Source: Actinomyces qiguomingii
GTDB taxonomy: Bacteria; Actinomycetota; Actinomycetes; Actinomycetales; Actinomycetaceae
NCBI RefSeq assembly: GCF_004102025.1
Contig: NZ_CP025228.1
Coordinates: 2,852,001-2,916,000, forward strand
Direction: 5' to 3'
Length of the DNA: 64,000 bases
Part shown: positions 25,329 to 34,674 of the stretch, in pieces
Position numbering within the stretch: the first letter of the stretch is position 1
Layout: each line of letters begins with the position of its first letter
Translations under genes and position numbers: made by a program
The notes under the pieces: model-generated
Databases searched by the model: none
What the model was told of the DNA's origin: nothing
Seen by the model: the letters and a program-made list of their open reading frames with translations, nothing else

Positions 25329-26667
25329 CCTGCGCCTCCGGGGAGTCTGCGGGGCAGATGCTGATCGTGTCCTCCAGGGCGGCGCGGGCCCGCTCGAAGC
25401 GCTCGGGAGTGGCGGTGTGCAAGGTGAGCAGCACCTGCCCGGCGCGAACCTGGTCTCCCGGCTTGGCGTGCATCTCGACACCGGCAACCGCCTGAACGGG
25501 GTCCTCCTTGCGGGCGCGACCGGCCCCCAGTCGCCAGGCGGCCACGCCTACGCCGAGCGCATCCAGGCGCGTGAGCACGCCATCCGCGGCGGCAGTGACG
25601 GTTTCGGTCTCGGCGGCCACGGGCACAGGCGCGTCGGGGTCCCCGTCCTGGCGGCGGATCATCTCCCGCCAAACGTCCATGGCACGTCCATCCACGAGGG
25701 CGGCGCGCAGCTCCGACTCATCCACCGGACGTCCGGCGGCGTCAAGCATCTCCCCCGCCAGCGCCACGGTCAGGTCGACGACGTCGGCCGGTCCCCCACC
25801 GGATAGCACCTCGACGGCCTCGCGCACCTCCAGGGCGTTGCCGGCGGTCAGCCCCAGGGGCGTGGACATGTCGGTGAGCAAAGCGCGGGTGACCACGCCG
25901 GCGTCCGTGCCGAGCGCCACCATGGTCTGCGCAAGCTCGCGCGCCTGGCCGATCTCCTTCATGAACGCGCCGGAGCCGACCTTGACGTCCAGGATTAGCG
26001 CGCCGGTGCCCTCGGCGATCTTCTTGCTCATGATGGAGGAGGCGATCAGCGGCACGCAGGAGACGGTGGCAGTGGTGTCGCGCAGCGCGTACAGCTTCTT
26101 GTCGGCGGGGGCCAGGCCGCTGCCGGCGGCGCAGATGACGGCGCCGGGGCCGTCGGGCGCCAGCATCGACAGGATCTCGTCATTGCTGAGCGCCGCCCGC
26201 CAGCCGGGGATGGATTCGAGCTTGTCCAGGGTGCCGCCGGTGTGTCCCAGGCCCCGGCCGGACAGCTGGGGGACGCTGACGCCGAATGCGGCCACCAGCG
26301 GCGCCAAAGGCAGGGTGATCTTGTCACCCACCCCTCCGGTGGAGTGCTTGTCCGCAGTGGGGCGTCCCAGGGCGGAAAAGTCCATGCGCTCCCCCGAGCC
26401 GATCATGGCCTCGGTCCAGCGGGCGATCTCGCTCCGGTCCATGCCGTTGAGGTAGATCGCCATGGCCAGGGCGCTCATCTGCTCATCGGCAACCACGCCG
26501 CGGGTGTAGGCGTCGATGACCCAGTCGATCTGGGCGTCGGCGAGCCGGTGGCGGTCGCGCTTGGCGGCGATCACGTCGACGGCGTCGAAGGGCTCCACGG
26601 CTTCGGGCGCCGAGTCAGCGCCTGCCGTGCCGGAAATCGGATTACCCGATGCATTAACTACGGTCAC
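25279..26667 (-). CDS. deoA: thymidine phosphorylase
   Basis: A 462-residue enzyme that splits thymidine or deoxyuridine with phosphate into base and deoxyribose 1-phosphate. ADKHSTGGVGDKITLPLAP is the phosphate-binding signature, and SGRGLGHTGGTLDKLESIPG is the second conserved block. The GTG start overlaps the cdd stop codon by 4 bp, with AGGAGGAG 9 nt upstream. Length agrees with actinobacterial pyrimidine-nucleoside phosphorylases, so uridine could also be a substrate. Confidence 0.94.
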   Translation of the reverse strand: MTVVNASGNPISGTAGADSAPEAVEPFDAVDVIAAKRDRHRLADAQIDWVIDAYTRGVVADEQMSALAMAIYLNGMDRSEIARWTEAMIGSGERMDFSALGRPTADKHSTGGVGDKITLPLAPLVAAFGVSVPQLSGRGLGHTGGTLDKLESIPGWRAALSNDEILSMLAPDGPGAVICAAGSGLAPADKKLYALRDTTATVSCVPLIASSIMSKKIAEGTGALILDVKVGSGAFMKEIGQARELAQTMVALGTDAGVVTRALLTDMSTPLGLTAGNALEVREAVEVLSGGGPADVVDLTVALAGEMLDAAGRPVDESELRAALVDGRAMDVWREMIRRQDGDPDAPVPVAAETETVTAAADGVLTRLDALGVGVAAWRLGAGRARKEDPVQAVAGVEMHAKPGDQVRAGQVLLTLHTATPERFERARAALEDTISICPADSPEAQDAVARRRAGVVLDRIV

Positions 26668-27164
26668 TGCCTGTCTCCTCCTGCTGTCTGCGCGGGCGTG
26701 GCGGTAACCCGGTCGATGTCGGCGCTGGTGAAGCGGTCGGGAAGCACCTGGTCAATTGTCATCAGCCCCGACGGCATGGCCAGCAGCATGTCCGGGTGGG
26801 CGTGCTCTGACAGCACCTGGCGGCAGCGGCCGCATGGGGAGCAGGGGCGCCCGTCCCCGTCGACGCACACAAAGGCGACCAGCCGGCCACCGCCCGTGCG
26901 CACGAGCTCGGACACCAGGCCGCATTCGGCGCACAGGGTGACCCCGTAACCGGCGTTCTCCACATTGCAGCCAGATACGAAGCGGCCGTCGTCAACCAGG
27001 GCGGCCGCCCCCACCCGGAAGCGGGAGTAGGGCGCGTACGCACACCGCATGGCCTCGGCGGCCAGCGCCCGCAGCCGCATCCACATGTCCGCTTCGATAA
27101 CCGGGGTGGCGACGTCGGAAGCCGCCCGGGCGGGCGCCGCCGGGTGATTCTCAGCACCGATCAC
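26664..27164 (-). CDS. cdd: cytidine deaminase
   Basis: A 166-residue zinc enzyme that deaminates cytidine and deoxycytidine. The CDA motifs are complete: CNVENAGYG, LCAECG with catalytic Glu, and PCGRC with two Cys ligands. The GTG at 27164 was chosen because it overlaps the permease stop codon as GTGA. About 35 extra N-terminal residues precede the core, which begins near MRLRALAAEAMRCAYAPYS, so translation from an internal ATG is possible. It feeds uridine or deoxyuridine to DeoA. Confidence 0.93.
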   Translation of the reverse strand: MIGAENHPAAPARAASDVATPVIEADMWMRLRALAAEAMRCAYAPYSRFRVGAAALVDDGRFVSGCNVENAGYGVTLCAECGLVSELVRTGGGRLVAFVCVDGDGRPCSPCGRCRQVLSEHAHPDMLLAMPSGLMTIDQVLPDRFTSADIDRVTATPAQTAGGDRQ

Positions 27165-28453
27165 GGATACGGCACCCCCTCCGCAGCGGGCGCGCGCACC
27201 CGACCCACGAAACCGGCGACGGCGAATATCGTCACGATATAGGGGATCATGAGGATGATGTTGGCCGGGATCGGAGAGCCGATCACGGACAGGGTTTGGC
27301 CCACCGAGGTGGCGAAGCCGAACAGCAGCGCGGCGCACAAGGTGCCCACCGGATTCCAGGCGCCCAGAATCATGGCGGCTAGGGCGATGTAGCCGTTGCC
27401 GGCGGACATGTCCTTGGTGAAGGCCAGGCCGGAGCCGATGGTGAAGAAGGCACCGCCCAGGCCAGCGAGCGCACCGCCCAGCATCAGGTTGTTGACGCGG
27501 GTGCGCATGACGTTGATGCCGACGGTGTCCGCGGCCCGCGGATGCTCACCGCAGGCGCGCATGCGCAGACCCCAACGGGAGTGGAAGAGCATAAATGACA
27601 GCGCTGCCACGGCCACATACATCAGATACACCAGGATCGTCTGCCGGAACAGCACCGGGCCGATGATCGGGATCCGTGAGAGCACCGGGATGGGCAGGGT
27701 GGGCAGGCGCATCGAGGTGTTCAGTCCAGCCGGATTGTCGGTGAGCACCGTGGAGAACAGGAAGCTGGTCAACCCCGACACGAAAACGTTGAGAACCACG
27801 CCGACCACGATCTGGTTCACCCGGTACTTGAGTCCGAACATGGCCAGCAGCAGGGCCACCATAATGCCGGCGAAGGGAGCTGCGATCAGACCGGCCCAAG
27901 GAGTCTTGGCGATCGAGGCAACCACCGCGCCCAGGAAGGCGCCGCCCAACAACTGGCCCTCAATGGCGATATTGATGGTCCCCGAGCGCTCCCCCACCAC
28001 TCCGGCGAGTCCGCCGAAGACTAGCGGCACGGACAGGGCGAGTGTGGAGGACAGGATCGTCACCACGGGAATGACGGTGGAGCGTCCGGCGCCGGCCCAG
28101 GTGAGGAAGGCGATGATGAACGTGGCGCCCAGTGCTAGCCCCACCCAGGTGCTCAGCTTCGCACGCCTGACCGCGCGCAACCACATGTAGACAGTCAGTG
28201 CCGCGGCGGCCAGTGCCATGCTCACGATGAGCGGACGGGCCCCGAGGGTGATCACGGGCAGGTTGAGGAAGTCGGCCTTCGTGGACAGCTGGAAGCTCGT
28301 ATCACCATGTCCTGCCAGACCCATAAGCAGCTCTATGACTACTACAACGATTCCGGTGACCGGCAGCTTGTAGGCGATCGGCTCGAGGATGGCGACCGGT
28401 TCGGCATCCGGGCCGGTGTCCCGGGGCGGGTTGGCAGTCTGTGTCGCGGTCAT
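27161..28453 (-). CDS. nucleoside ABC transporter permease 2 (YufQ/NupQ-like)
   Basis: A 430-residue permease with about ten membrane segments, of the BPD_transp_2 family that includes the nucleoside permeases paired with BMP lipoproteins. GGLAGVVGERSGTINIAIEGQLL is the conserved EAA-like block. The gene follows the other permease by 3 bp and overlaps cdd by 4 bp. Confidence 0.9.
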   Translation of the reverse strand: MTATQTANPPRDTGPDAEPVAILEPIAYKLPVTGIVVVVIELLMGLAGHGDTSFQLSTKADFLNLPVITLGARPLIVSMALAAAALTVYMWLRAVRRAKLSTWVGLALGATFIIAFLTWAGAGRSTVIPVVTILSSTLALSVPLVFGGLAGVVGERSGTINIAIEGQLLGGAFLGAVVASIAKTPWAGLIAAPFAGIMVALLLAMFGLKYRVNQIVVGVVLNVFVSGLTSFLFSTVLTDNPAGLNTSMRLPTLPIPVLSRIPIIGPVLFRQTILVYLMYVAVAALSFMLFHSRWGLRMRACGEHPRAADTVGINVMRTRVNNLMLGGALAGLGGAFFTIGSGLAFTKDMSAGNGYIALAAMILGAWNPVGTLCAALLFGFATSVGQTLSVIGSPIPANIILMIPYIVTIFAVAGFVGRVRAPAAEGVPYP

Positions 28454-28456
28454 GGC

Positions 28457-29758
28457 TCAGGCCTCCTTCTTGTCTGCGGCGACGGCGGCAGCCGTGGCTA
28501 CGGCGCCGCGGCTACGGCGCCGCCAGGTGCCGGGCGCAGGTAGTCGGTAGATGGCGCGCACCAGCGGTGGGGCCGCGATGAACAGCACGATCATGGACTG
28601 CAGCACCAGCACAATGTCGATGGGAGTGCCGGTGGCGGCCTGCATGGTGGTGCCGCCGGCCGTCAGCGCCCCGAAGAGCAGGCCTGCCAGGACCGTGCCC
28701 TGCGGAGTGGAGCGTCCCAGCAGCGCCACCGTCATGGCGTCGAAGCCGATGCTGCCCGCAATGGAGCCGGTCAGATAGTGCTGGGTGCCCAGCACGGGTG
28801 CGGTGGATGCCAGGCCGCACAGGGCACCGGAGACGACCATGACCAGGGCGGTTATCCGCGGCACATTAATGCCGGCCGTAAGCGCTGCCTGCGGGTTCAG
28901 GCCCGTGGCGCGGAACTGGAAGCCGATCTCACTGCGCTCCAGCAGCCACCACACGAAGACGGCGGCCAGCAGGGCCACGATGAAACCCAGATGAAGGCGG
29001 AAGGGGCTTCCGAGTAGTAGCGGATACCTGGCTGTGTCGGCAACCGGCAGCGACTTGGGGTTGGCATTGCCGGCCCCGATGAAGGTCGCCGTGGTGAGCA
29101 GGTGCGCCAGCAGGTAGGCGGCCACGGAGTTGAGCATGATAGTGGTGATGACCTCGCTCGCACCGGTGGTGGCGCGCAGCACGCCGGGGATGGCACCCCA
29201 CAGGGCGCCGCCGAGGATGGCGCCGAGCACGGCCACCAGCAGGTGCAGTCCGCCGGGCATATCCCAGGCGAAGCCCGCGTATCCGCCGACGACAGCGCCG
29301 AGGATGATCTGTCCCTGACCACCCACGTTGAACAGGCCGGCCCGGAAGGCCACCGCCATACCGAGCCCCGCCAGAATCAGCGGCGTGGCCACGGTCAGGG
29401 TCTCGGTGACGGGGCGCCACATGCGCGCCGCCGAAGAGGCCTGCCAGTCGAAGACGCCGCCCCGCGCCAGCGCACTGTATGCATCTGCCAGGGAGGTTCC
29501 AACCGCGCCTATGAAGTCTCCCGGACGGGCGAAGAAGTAACCGGCGGTGGTACGTACGTTGTCGTCCGCGATCAGGATCAACAGCGAACCGACGATCATG
29601 GCGGAGATGACCGCGAGCACGCCCATGAGCGTGTTGGACTCGGCGATCTGCCGAAGCAGACCAGGCCGTTCCGGCTGGTTATCGGTACTTGTCGCGGGCG
29701 TGCGGTCCTTCTGCTTCCGCGCCGCCGTGGTGGCACCGTCGGGGGTGGCTTCGCTCAT
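28457..29758 (-). CDS. nucleoside ABC transporter permease 1 (YufP/NupP-like)
   Basis: A 433-residue BPD_transp_2 permease. GMAVAFRAGLFNVGGQGQIILGAV is the conserved block of this subfamily. A polar N-terminal region of about 45 residues precedes the first membrane helix. It starts inside the ATPase stop codon (ATGA). With the second permease it forms the membrane channel of the importer. Confidence 0.9.
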   Translation of the reverse strand: MSEATPDGATTAARKQKDRTPATSTDNQPERPGLLRQIAESNTLMGVLAVISAMIVGSLLILIADDNVRTTAGYFFARPGDFIGAVGTSLADAYSALARGGVFDWQASSAARMWRPVTETLTVATPLILAGLGMAVAFRAGLFNVGGQGQIILGAVVGGYAGFAWDMPGGLHLLVAVLGAILGGALWGAIPGVLRATTGASEVITTIMLNSVAAYLLAHLLTTATFIGAGNANPKSLPVADTARYPLLLGSPFRLHLGFIVALLAAVFVWWLLERSEIGFQFRATGLNPQAALTAGINVPRITALVMVVSGALCGLASTAPVLGTQHYLTGSIAGSIGFDAMTVALLGRSTPQGTVLAGLLFGALTAGGTTMQAATGTPIDIVLVLQSMIVLFIAAPPLVRAIYRLPAPGTWRRRSRGAVATAAAVAADKKEA

Positions 29759-31281
29759 CGGTTCTCCTCCTGGGCACGGGCCTGGTCAAGGGGTACACCG
29801 GCCATCATCAGGCCCAGCACATCACGGGGCGTGTCCGCCGGGACCACGCCCACGATCCGGCCGCGATACATGACGGCGATGCGGTCTGACAGGGAGTAGA
29901 TCTCATCCAGTTCGGAGGAGATGATTAAAACGGCGGTGTCGTTGTCACGCTCCTGCACGATGCGTTTGTGGACGAATTCGATGGATCCGACGTCGAGCCC
30001 ACGCGTGGGTTGGGAGGCGACCAACACCTTCAGCGGGCGAGACAGCTCGCGCGCCAGGATCGCCTTCTGCTGATTTCCTCCGGACAGGGTGGAAATGGGA
30101 TCGGCGACGTCGGTGACGCGCACATCGAACTCGTCTCGCAGCTGCTCTGCGTGATCCCGAACCTTCGTGGGGCTGATGGAAGGGCCCGAGCCGAAGGCCG
30201 GGTCGTGGAAGCGGTCGAGGATCATGTTCTCGGCCACGGAGAAGGCGGCCACCATGCCGTCGGTGGAGCGGTCCTCGGGCACGAAGCCGAGACCGGCCCC
30301 AAGGCGCTGGCGCACTCCCAGGGCGGTCACATCCTGCTCTCCGAAACGCACGCTGCCGACCGTGGGGGCGCGCAGTCCCAGCAGGACCTCGGCCAGCTCG
30401 GTCTGCCCGTTGCCCTGTACTCCGGCCACGCCGATGATCTCACCGGAGCGGACCTGGAGGCTCACGTCGTCGAGCAGCGTGTTGCCGTCGTCGATGAGAC
30501 TGATGTCGGTCAGTTCCAGGCCGACGTCACCGAGTTTCGGCTCATCCTTGGAGACCGTGAGGGAGACGGAGTGGCCCACCATGAGGCCGGCGAGTTCGGT
30601 CTGGGAGGCCGTGGGCTCGGCCGCCCCCACTACCTTGCCGCGGCGAATGACCGTGATGGTGTCGGCGACCTCGCGCACCTCGCGGAGCTTGTGGGTGATG
30701 AATACGATGGAGGTCCCGGCGGCCTTGAGGTCCCGCATGATGGCGATCAGTTCGTCCGTCTCCTGCGGGGTGAGCACTGCGGTGGGCTCGTCGAGGATGA
30801 GGACCTTGGCGTCACGGGACAGCGCCTTGATGATCTCGACGCGCTGCTGCACGCCCACCGGCAGATCCTCTATGTAGGCGTCCGGATCGACGTCGAAGCC
30901 GAAGCGCTCTGAGATCTCCCGCACCTTGTCCCCCGCCGCCTTGGCGTTGATGACGCCGGCGGTCCCGGTGGGCTCGTAGCCCAGCGCCACGGACTCGGCC
31001 ACGGTGAACACGGGCACCAGCATGAAGTGCTGATGGACCATGCCGATGCCGGCGGCGACGGCGTCTCCTGGTCCCTTGAAGGTGACCGGCCGGCCGTCGA
31101 TGAGGATCTCGCCGTCATCGGGTTCGTACAGGCCGTACAGGACATTCATGAGTGTAGACTTGCCGGCGCCGTTCTCGCCCAGCAGGGCGTGGATCTGGCC
31201 GGGTTCGACGGTGACGTCGATGTGGTCGTTGGCCACGAGGGATCCGAAGACCTTGGTGATTCCGCGGAGCTCGAGCAACAC
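29755..31281 (-). CDS. nucleoside ABC transporter ATP-binding protein (two ABC domains)
   Basis: A 508-residue protein with tandem ABC domains as in sugar/nucleoside importers of the RbsA/YufO type. The first half has [24 protein letters not shown] and [11 protein letters not shown]. The second half has a degenerate Walker A ([10 protein letters not shown]), the canonical [15 protein letters not shown] and [10 protein letters not shown]. Only one site is expected to hydrolyse ATP fully. The gene starts with GTG, with AGGAAG upstream, 162 bp behind the BMP gene. Confidence 0.93.
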   Translation of the reverse strand: MLLELRGITKVFGSLVANDHIDVTVEPGQIHALLGENGAGKSTLMNVLYGLYEPDDGEILIDGRPVTFKGPGDAVAAGIGMVHQHFMLVPVFTVAESVALGYEPTGTAGVINAKAAGDKVREISERFGFDVDPDAYIEDLPVGVQQRVEIIKALSRDAKVLILDEPTAVLTPQETDELIAIMRDLKAAGTSIVFITHKLREVREVADTITVIRRGKVVGAAEPTASQTELAGLMVGHSVSLTVSKDEPKLGDVGLELTDISLIDDGNTLLDDVSLQVRSGEIIGVAGVQGNGQTELAEVLLGLRAPTVGSVRFGEQDVTALGVRQRLGAGLGFVPEDRSTDGMVAAFSVAENMILDRFHDPAFGSGPSISPTKVRDHAEQLRDEFDVRVTDVADPISTLSGGNQQKAILARELSRPLKVLVASQPTRGLDVGSIEFVHKRIVQERDNDTAVLIISSELDEIYSLSDRIAVMYRGRIVGVVPADTPRDVLGLMMAGVPLDQARAQEENR

Positions 31282-31384
31282 GAAAGGGCTCGCTTCCTGT
31301 GGGTTAAGACAATAATGGTTCTGTGATTGAGATACGCCGGTAAGGCGATGTCGACAACGCGGGGAGGGGATGCGCCCGGGCGGC

Positions 31385-31422
31385 GGTGACGCCGTCGCCC
31401 CGTCGAGGACGACGGCGTCACC
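31385..31422 (-). promoter_or_regulatory. strong intercistronic hairpin between BMP and ATPase genes
   Basis: GGTGACGCCGTCG and CGACGGCGTCACC form a perfect 13-bp stem around a 12-nt loop, starting 22 bp after the BMP stop codon. No T-tract follows, so it is likelier an mRNA-stabilising or partial-termination element that lets the binding protein be made in excess over the transporter. Confidence 0.6.
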
Positions 31423-31443
31423 GGTTGACCTGCTCTGCTCCCG

Positions 31444-32541
31444 TCAGGAAGGGTCGTAGGGGGTGGAGACGTCGAGTTCGCCGTCGATGATCTGCTGCTT
31501 GAGCGCCTCGACCTGCTTCTGGACCTCGCTGGGCACCTTGGGGGACCAGTCGTGGTAGTCGGCGATGGAGACGCCGTCATTGGCGAGCGTTCCGATGAAG
31601 GGAGTCGAGGTGAAGCCGCCGGACGAGGCCTCCTCAATGGCTTCGTAGACGGCGGTGTCGATGCCCTTTAGAACGGAGGTCAGCATGTACTTGCTACCAC
31701 CGTCGGACTCGGTGGTGACGTAGCCGTCGGCGTCCACCCAGACGATCGCGTTGTCATCACTGCCGGCCTCCTTGACCGCGGCCAGCGTGCCGGAACCGAC
31801 CGGTCCGGCCACCGGCAGGATGATGTCAGCACCCTGAGAGAGGAACTGCTCGGTCAACTGCTTGCCCGCGGCGGTGTCGGAGAAGTTGCCGATGAAGGAG
31901 CCTGAACCCGGGTTGCTGGGATCCCAGCCGAGCACCTCCACCTTGGCGTTGTTGTCCTCGTTGTACTTGGCCACGCCCTTGGCGAAGCCCTCCATGAAGA
32001 TCTGCACGGTGGGGATCGCCATGCCGCCGTAGGTTGCGACCTTGCCGCTCTTAGTGGTTCCGGCGGCGGCATAGCCGGCCAGGTAGGCGGCCTCGGCGGT
32101 GTTGAAGATCAGCGGCTTGGCGTTGTCCAACTCAACCACGTTTCCGTCGGCGTCGGTGAAGCGAGAGTCGATGAGGGCGAACTCAACGTCTGGGTTCTCC
32201 TCGGCGGCGGCGGTCAGATGCGCCGCCAGGTTGAATCCGACTCCGATGATCAGGTTGCAGTTCTGCTGGATGAGGGAGTCGACGTTGGTCGGGTAATCGG
32301 CGTCGGACTGGGACTCTACCGCCTTCGTCTGGACACCGAGTTCACGTGCGGCGCGGTCCAGACCCTCCTTGCCGGACTGGTTGAAGGACTGGTCGTCGAA
32401 GCCACCCTCGTCGGAGACCATGCAGGCCAGGAAATCACCGGCGTCTCCACCCGACGAACTTGAGTCCGGGGCCGCACCGCAGGCGGCGAGGGACAGTGCG
32501 GCGACCAGGCCGAGCGTTATGGCGGGATACTTCTTCTTCAC
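31444..32541 (-). CDS. BMP family nucleoside-binding lipoprotein
   Basis: A 365-residue lipoprotein: signal peptide KKKYPAITLGLVAALSLAAC with the lipobox LAAC, then a Ser/Gly linker. ACMVSDEGGFDDQSFNQSGKEGL is the BMP/Med family signature and WVDADGYVTTESDGG is the conserved C-terminal site. It captures nucleosides outside the cell for the downstream ABC proteins. GTG 32541 was chosen because GGAGA precedes it and it opens the signal peptide; a longer frame to 32649 lacks this. First gene of the nucleoside operon. Confidence 0.92.
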   Translation of the reverse strand: MKKKYPAITLGLVAALSLAACGAAPDSSSSGGDAGDFLACMVSDEGGFDDQSFNQSGKEGLDRAARELGVQTKAVESQSDADYPTNVDSLIQQNCNLIIGVGFNLAAHLTAAAEENPDVEFALIDSRFTDADGNVVELDNAKPLIFNTAEAAYLAGYAAAGTTKSGKVATYGGMAIPTVQIFMEGFAKGVAKYNEDNNAKVEVLGWDPSNPGSGSFIGNFSDTAAGKQLTEQFLSQGADIILPVAGPVGSGTLAAVKEAGSDDNAIVWVDADGYVTTESDGGSKYMLTSVLKGIDTAVYEAIEEASSGGFTSTPFIGTLANDGVSIADYHDWSPKVPSEVQKQVEALKQQIIDGELDVSTPYDPS

Positions 32542-32790
32542 GGTCGTGTCTCCAGATGAGGTCCGGGGCTTGCGCCCTTGCAAGGAGCTGGCCGGGACGG
32601 CACGGGCTCTGCCACCAGCATAGACGCTTCGTCGGCCCCCACTGTACAAACGGCGTCAGACCGCCGGATTGCGACCATGACGTGACCCGCGCCGCAAATC
32701 TGGGCCAACCTGGAAAAGGGAGCGCAGACGCCCCGACATCAGGGCTGGCCTTGCAGGTTCTTACACTCGTTGCAAGCCTCCATGCGGCCG

Positions 32791-33954
32791 TTACAGAAGC
32801 GCTACCTCCCCGGCGTTCCCGAGCCGCTCGACAACGTCCTTTACCTGCTGCGCATGGTCGGGAGTGGTGACCAGCAGAGCATCAGGGGTGTCAACCACGA
32901 TTACGCCGGGTGTGCCCAGCAGCACCACCTTGCGGTTGGTACTGGAGGCCACCAGGGCGCCGTCCGCGCCCACCACCTCCACGTCCGCCTCTCCCAGCAC
33001 TCCGGCTCCGGCGGCCGTTCCGGTCTGGCGCGGCGGGATCAGCGCGGCCAGAGTGTCGAATCCGCCGACGTCGTCCCAGCCCATATTGCCGGGGACGGTA
33101 GCCACGCCGCCGGCGGCGGCCACGGGTTCGGCGATGGCATGGTCAATGGCGATCGCCTCCAGATCGGGCCATATCCGTGCCATGACGGCGTCGCGCGCGG
33201 GGGTGTCCCAGGCGGCGGCGATCTCCTCGATACCGGCGGCCAGCGCCGGTCGGTTGTCCGCCAGGTAGTCCAGCAGCACACCTGCGCGCACCACGAACAT
33301 GCCGGCGTTCCAACGGTAGTCACCCGTGGCCAGGTAGCGGGCGGCGGTTGCGGCGTCGGGTTTCTCGGTGAAGTCGAGCACGCGGCGCCCGTCCGGGGCG
33401 CCGGGCACGTCCAGTGCCTCGCCGGCGTGAATGTAGCCAAAGGCGGTGGACGGACCAGTGGCCTCAATGCCGATGGTGACCAGCCAGCCTGCCCCGGCGA
33501 GAGCGACCGCCTGGCGCACGGCGTTCTGGAAGGCGACAGAATCGGCCACCAGGTGGTCGGCGGCGAAGGAGCCTACGATCGCCTCCCGCCCGTGCCGGTG
33601 GGCGATCAGGGCGGTGGCCAGGCCGATGGCGGCCATGGAGTCTCGCGGGGCCGGCTCGGCCAGCAGGTTCTCCTCGGGCAGATCCGGGAGTTGCCGGGCG
33701 ACGGCGGCAACATGGGCCGCCCCGGTGACCACGGTGATCGTCGCTGCCAGTGGCGCCAGCCGCGCCGCCGTGGACTGCAGCAAACTGGCCCCGGCACCGG
33801 TCAGGTCCAGCAGGAACTTAGGGCGGCCCTTGCGACTGAGCGGCCACAACCGGGTGCCCGCACCGCCCGCGGGAATAATCACATGGACGGCCTCGGCGGT
33901 CGGGGTGGGGGCGACCGCGTCATCGGAGGAATTGACGTGGAGCTCGGCGTTCAC
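32791..33954 (-). CDS. manC: mannose-1-phosphate guanylyltransferase
   Basis: A 387-residue nucleotidyltransferase making GDP-mannose. PAGGAGTRLWPLSRKGRPKFLLDL is the GTP/metal site; PGNMGWDDVGGFD is the sugar-binding block. It is the short type without a fused phosphomannose isomerase domain. GTG start, with TAGCCT 6 nt upstream. It could draw mannose 1-phosphate from the phosphohexomutase at 14916-16652, for glycan or phosphatidylinositol mannoside synthesis; that link is inference. Confidence 0.9.
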   Translation of the reverse strand: MNAELHVNSSDDAVAPTPTAEAVHVIIPAGGAGTRLWPLSRKGRPKFLLDLTGAGASLLQSTAARLAPLAATITVVTGAAHVAAVARQLPDLPEENLLAEPAPRDSMAAIGLATALIAHRHGREAIVGSFAADHLVADSVAFQNAVRQAVALAGAGWLVTIGIEATGPSTAFGYIHAGEALDVPGAPDGRRVLDFTEKPDAATAARYLATGDYRWNAGMFVVRAGVLLDYLADNRPALAAGIEEIAAAWDTPARDAVMARIWPDLEAIAIDHAIAEPVAAAGGVATVPGNMGWDDVGGFDTLAALIPPRQTGTAAGAGVLGEADVEVVGADGALVASSTNRKVVLLGTPGVIVVDTPDALLVTTPDHAQQVKDVVERLGNAGEVALL

Positions 33955-33960
33955 CGCATC

Positions 33961-33966
33961 AGGCTA
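33961..33966 (-). promoter_or_regulatory. candidate -10 box (TAGCCT) of a leaderless manC promoter
   Basis: On the minus strand TAGCCT ends 6 nt before the manC GTG at 33954, without a Shine-Dalgarno sequence. Confidence 0.42.
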
Positions 33967-33994
33967 ATGGCTGGGCCTCCCGTGGCAGAATCGC

Positions 33995-34540
33995 CTACGC
34001 GCCCAGCGTCGGCGTCGCCAGCGAGGCCCAACTTCCGTCCGAGGCGAGCCGCTGAAGGTGGATGCGGTCCACTACGAAGCTGGCCGCGATATTGCGCGCG
34101 GCGCTTACGGCACGATCCAGGGCGGCGTCGTCGACCTCGTGGGCAATGGTGATGTGTGGGTGGAACGGGAAGCGCAGGGGTGCATGCAGTGGTCCATCCG
34201 CGGCGCGCAGTTCCTGTTGCAGGGCGTCAATGACGGCACCGCCCTCGGCCACATCAAGGAAGACGACCGGGCTGACCGGCCGGAAGGTGCCCACGCCGGC
34301 AGCACGCATGGCGAAGGGCGCGGTGCGGGCGGCGACCCGGGACACATGGGCGGTGACGGCCGCCAGATCGGCCTTCTCCACGGCCGTGGGGGGAAGCAGG
34401 GTGACATGCGGCGGGACGGCATTACCGTGGGGGTCGCCGACCGCCAGCCGCACGCTGCGCACGCGCGCCGCCCAGGGCTCGGGCAGGGCGATGGTGACGC
34501 CCAGTACGCACTGACTGGGCGTGGGCGCGGGAACCTTCAT
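33995..34540 (-). CDS. 2'-5' RNA ligase/2H phosphoesterase family protein
   Basis: A 181-residue protein with the two HxT motifs of the 2H superfamily, PHVTLL and PHITIA, about 90 residues apart. Members hydrolyse or form 2',5' or cyclic phosphodiester bonds in RNA or nucleotides; the true substrate is unknown. ATG 34540 begins the conserved fold, with AGGAGG about 12 nt upstream. It is 40 bp upstream of manC on the same strand and divergent from galK. Confidence 0.85.
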   Translation of the reverse strand: MKVPAPTPSQCVLGVTIALPEPWAARVRSVRLAVGDPHGNAVPPHVTLLPPTAVEKADLAAVTAHVSRVAARTAPFAMRAAGVGTFRPVSPVVFLDVAEGGAVIDALQQELRAADGPLHAPLRFPFHPHITIAHEVDDAALDRAVSAARNIAASFVVDRIHLQRLASDGSWASLATPTLGA

Positions 34541-34662
34541 AAGGTGTGCGCTCCTCCTCTTGCGGGCACGATCGAGTGGCAGCTGCACCTTACCCCGGGC
34601 GGGTCCGGGGATCATCCCGGAATCGGTTCGGGGACTCCTGCCGACAGTAGCTGTTCATCTGG

Positions 34663-34668
34663 CAGAAT
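34663..34668 (+). promoter_or_regulatory. candidate -10 box (CAGAAT) of a leaderless galK promoter
   Basis: CAGAAT ends 6 nt before the galK ATG at 34675, without a Shine-Dalgarno sequence. Confidence 0.38.
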
Positions 34669-34674
34669 GGCTGT

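Noticed and set aside
32770..34152. 460-codon plus-strand frame opposite manC and the 2H phosphoesterase.
   Set aside because: Low-complexity Gly/Arg/His composition and no motifs; both minus-strand genes are well supported.
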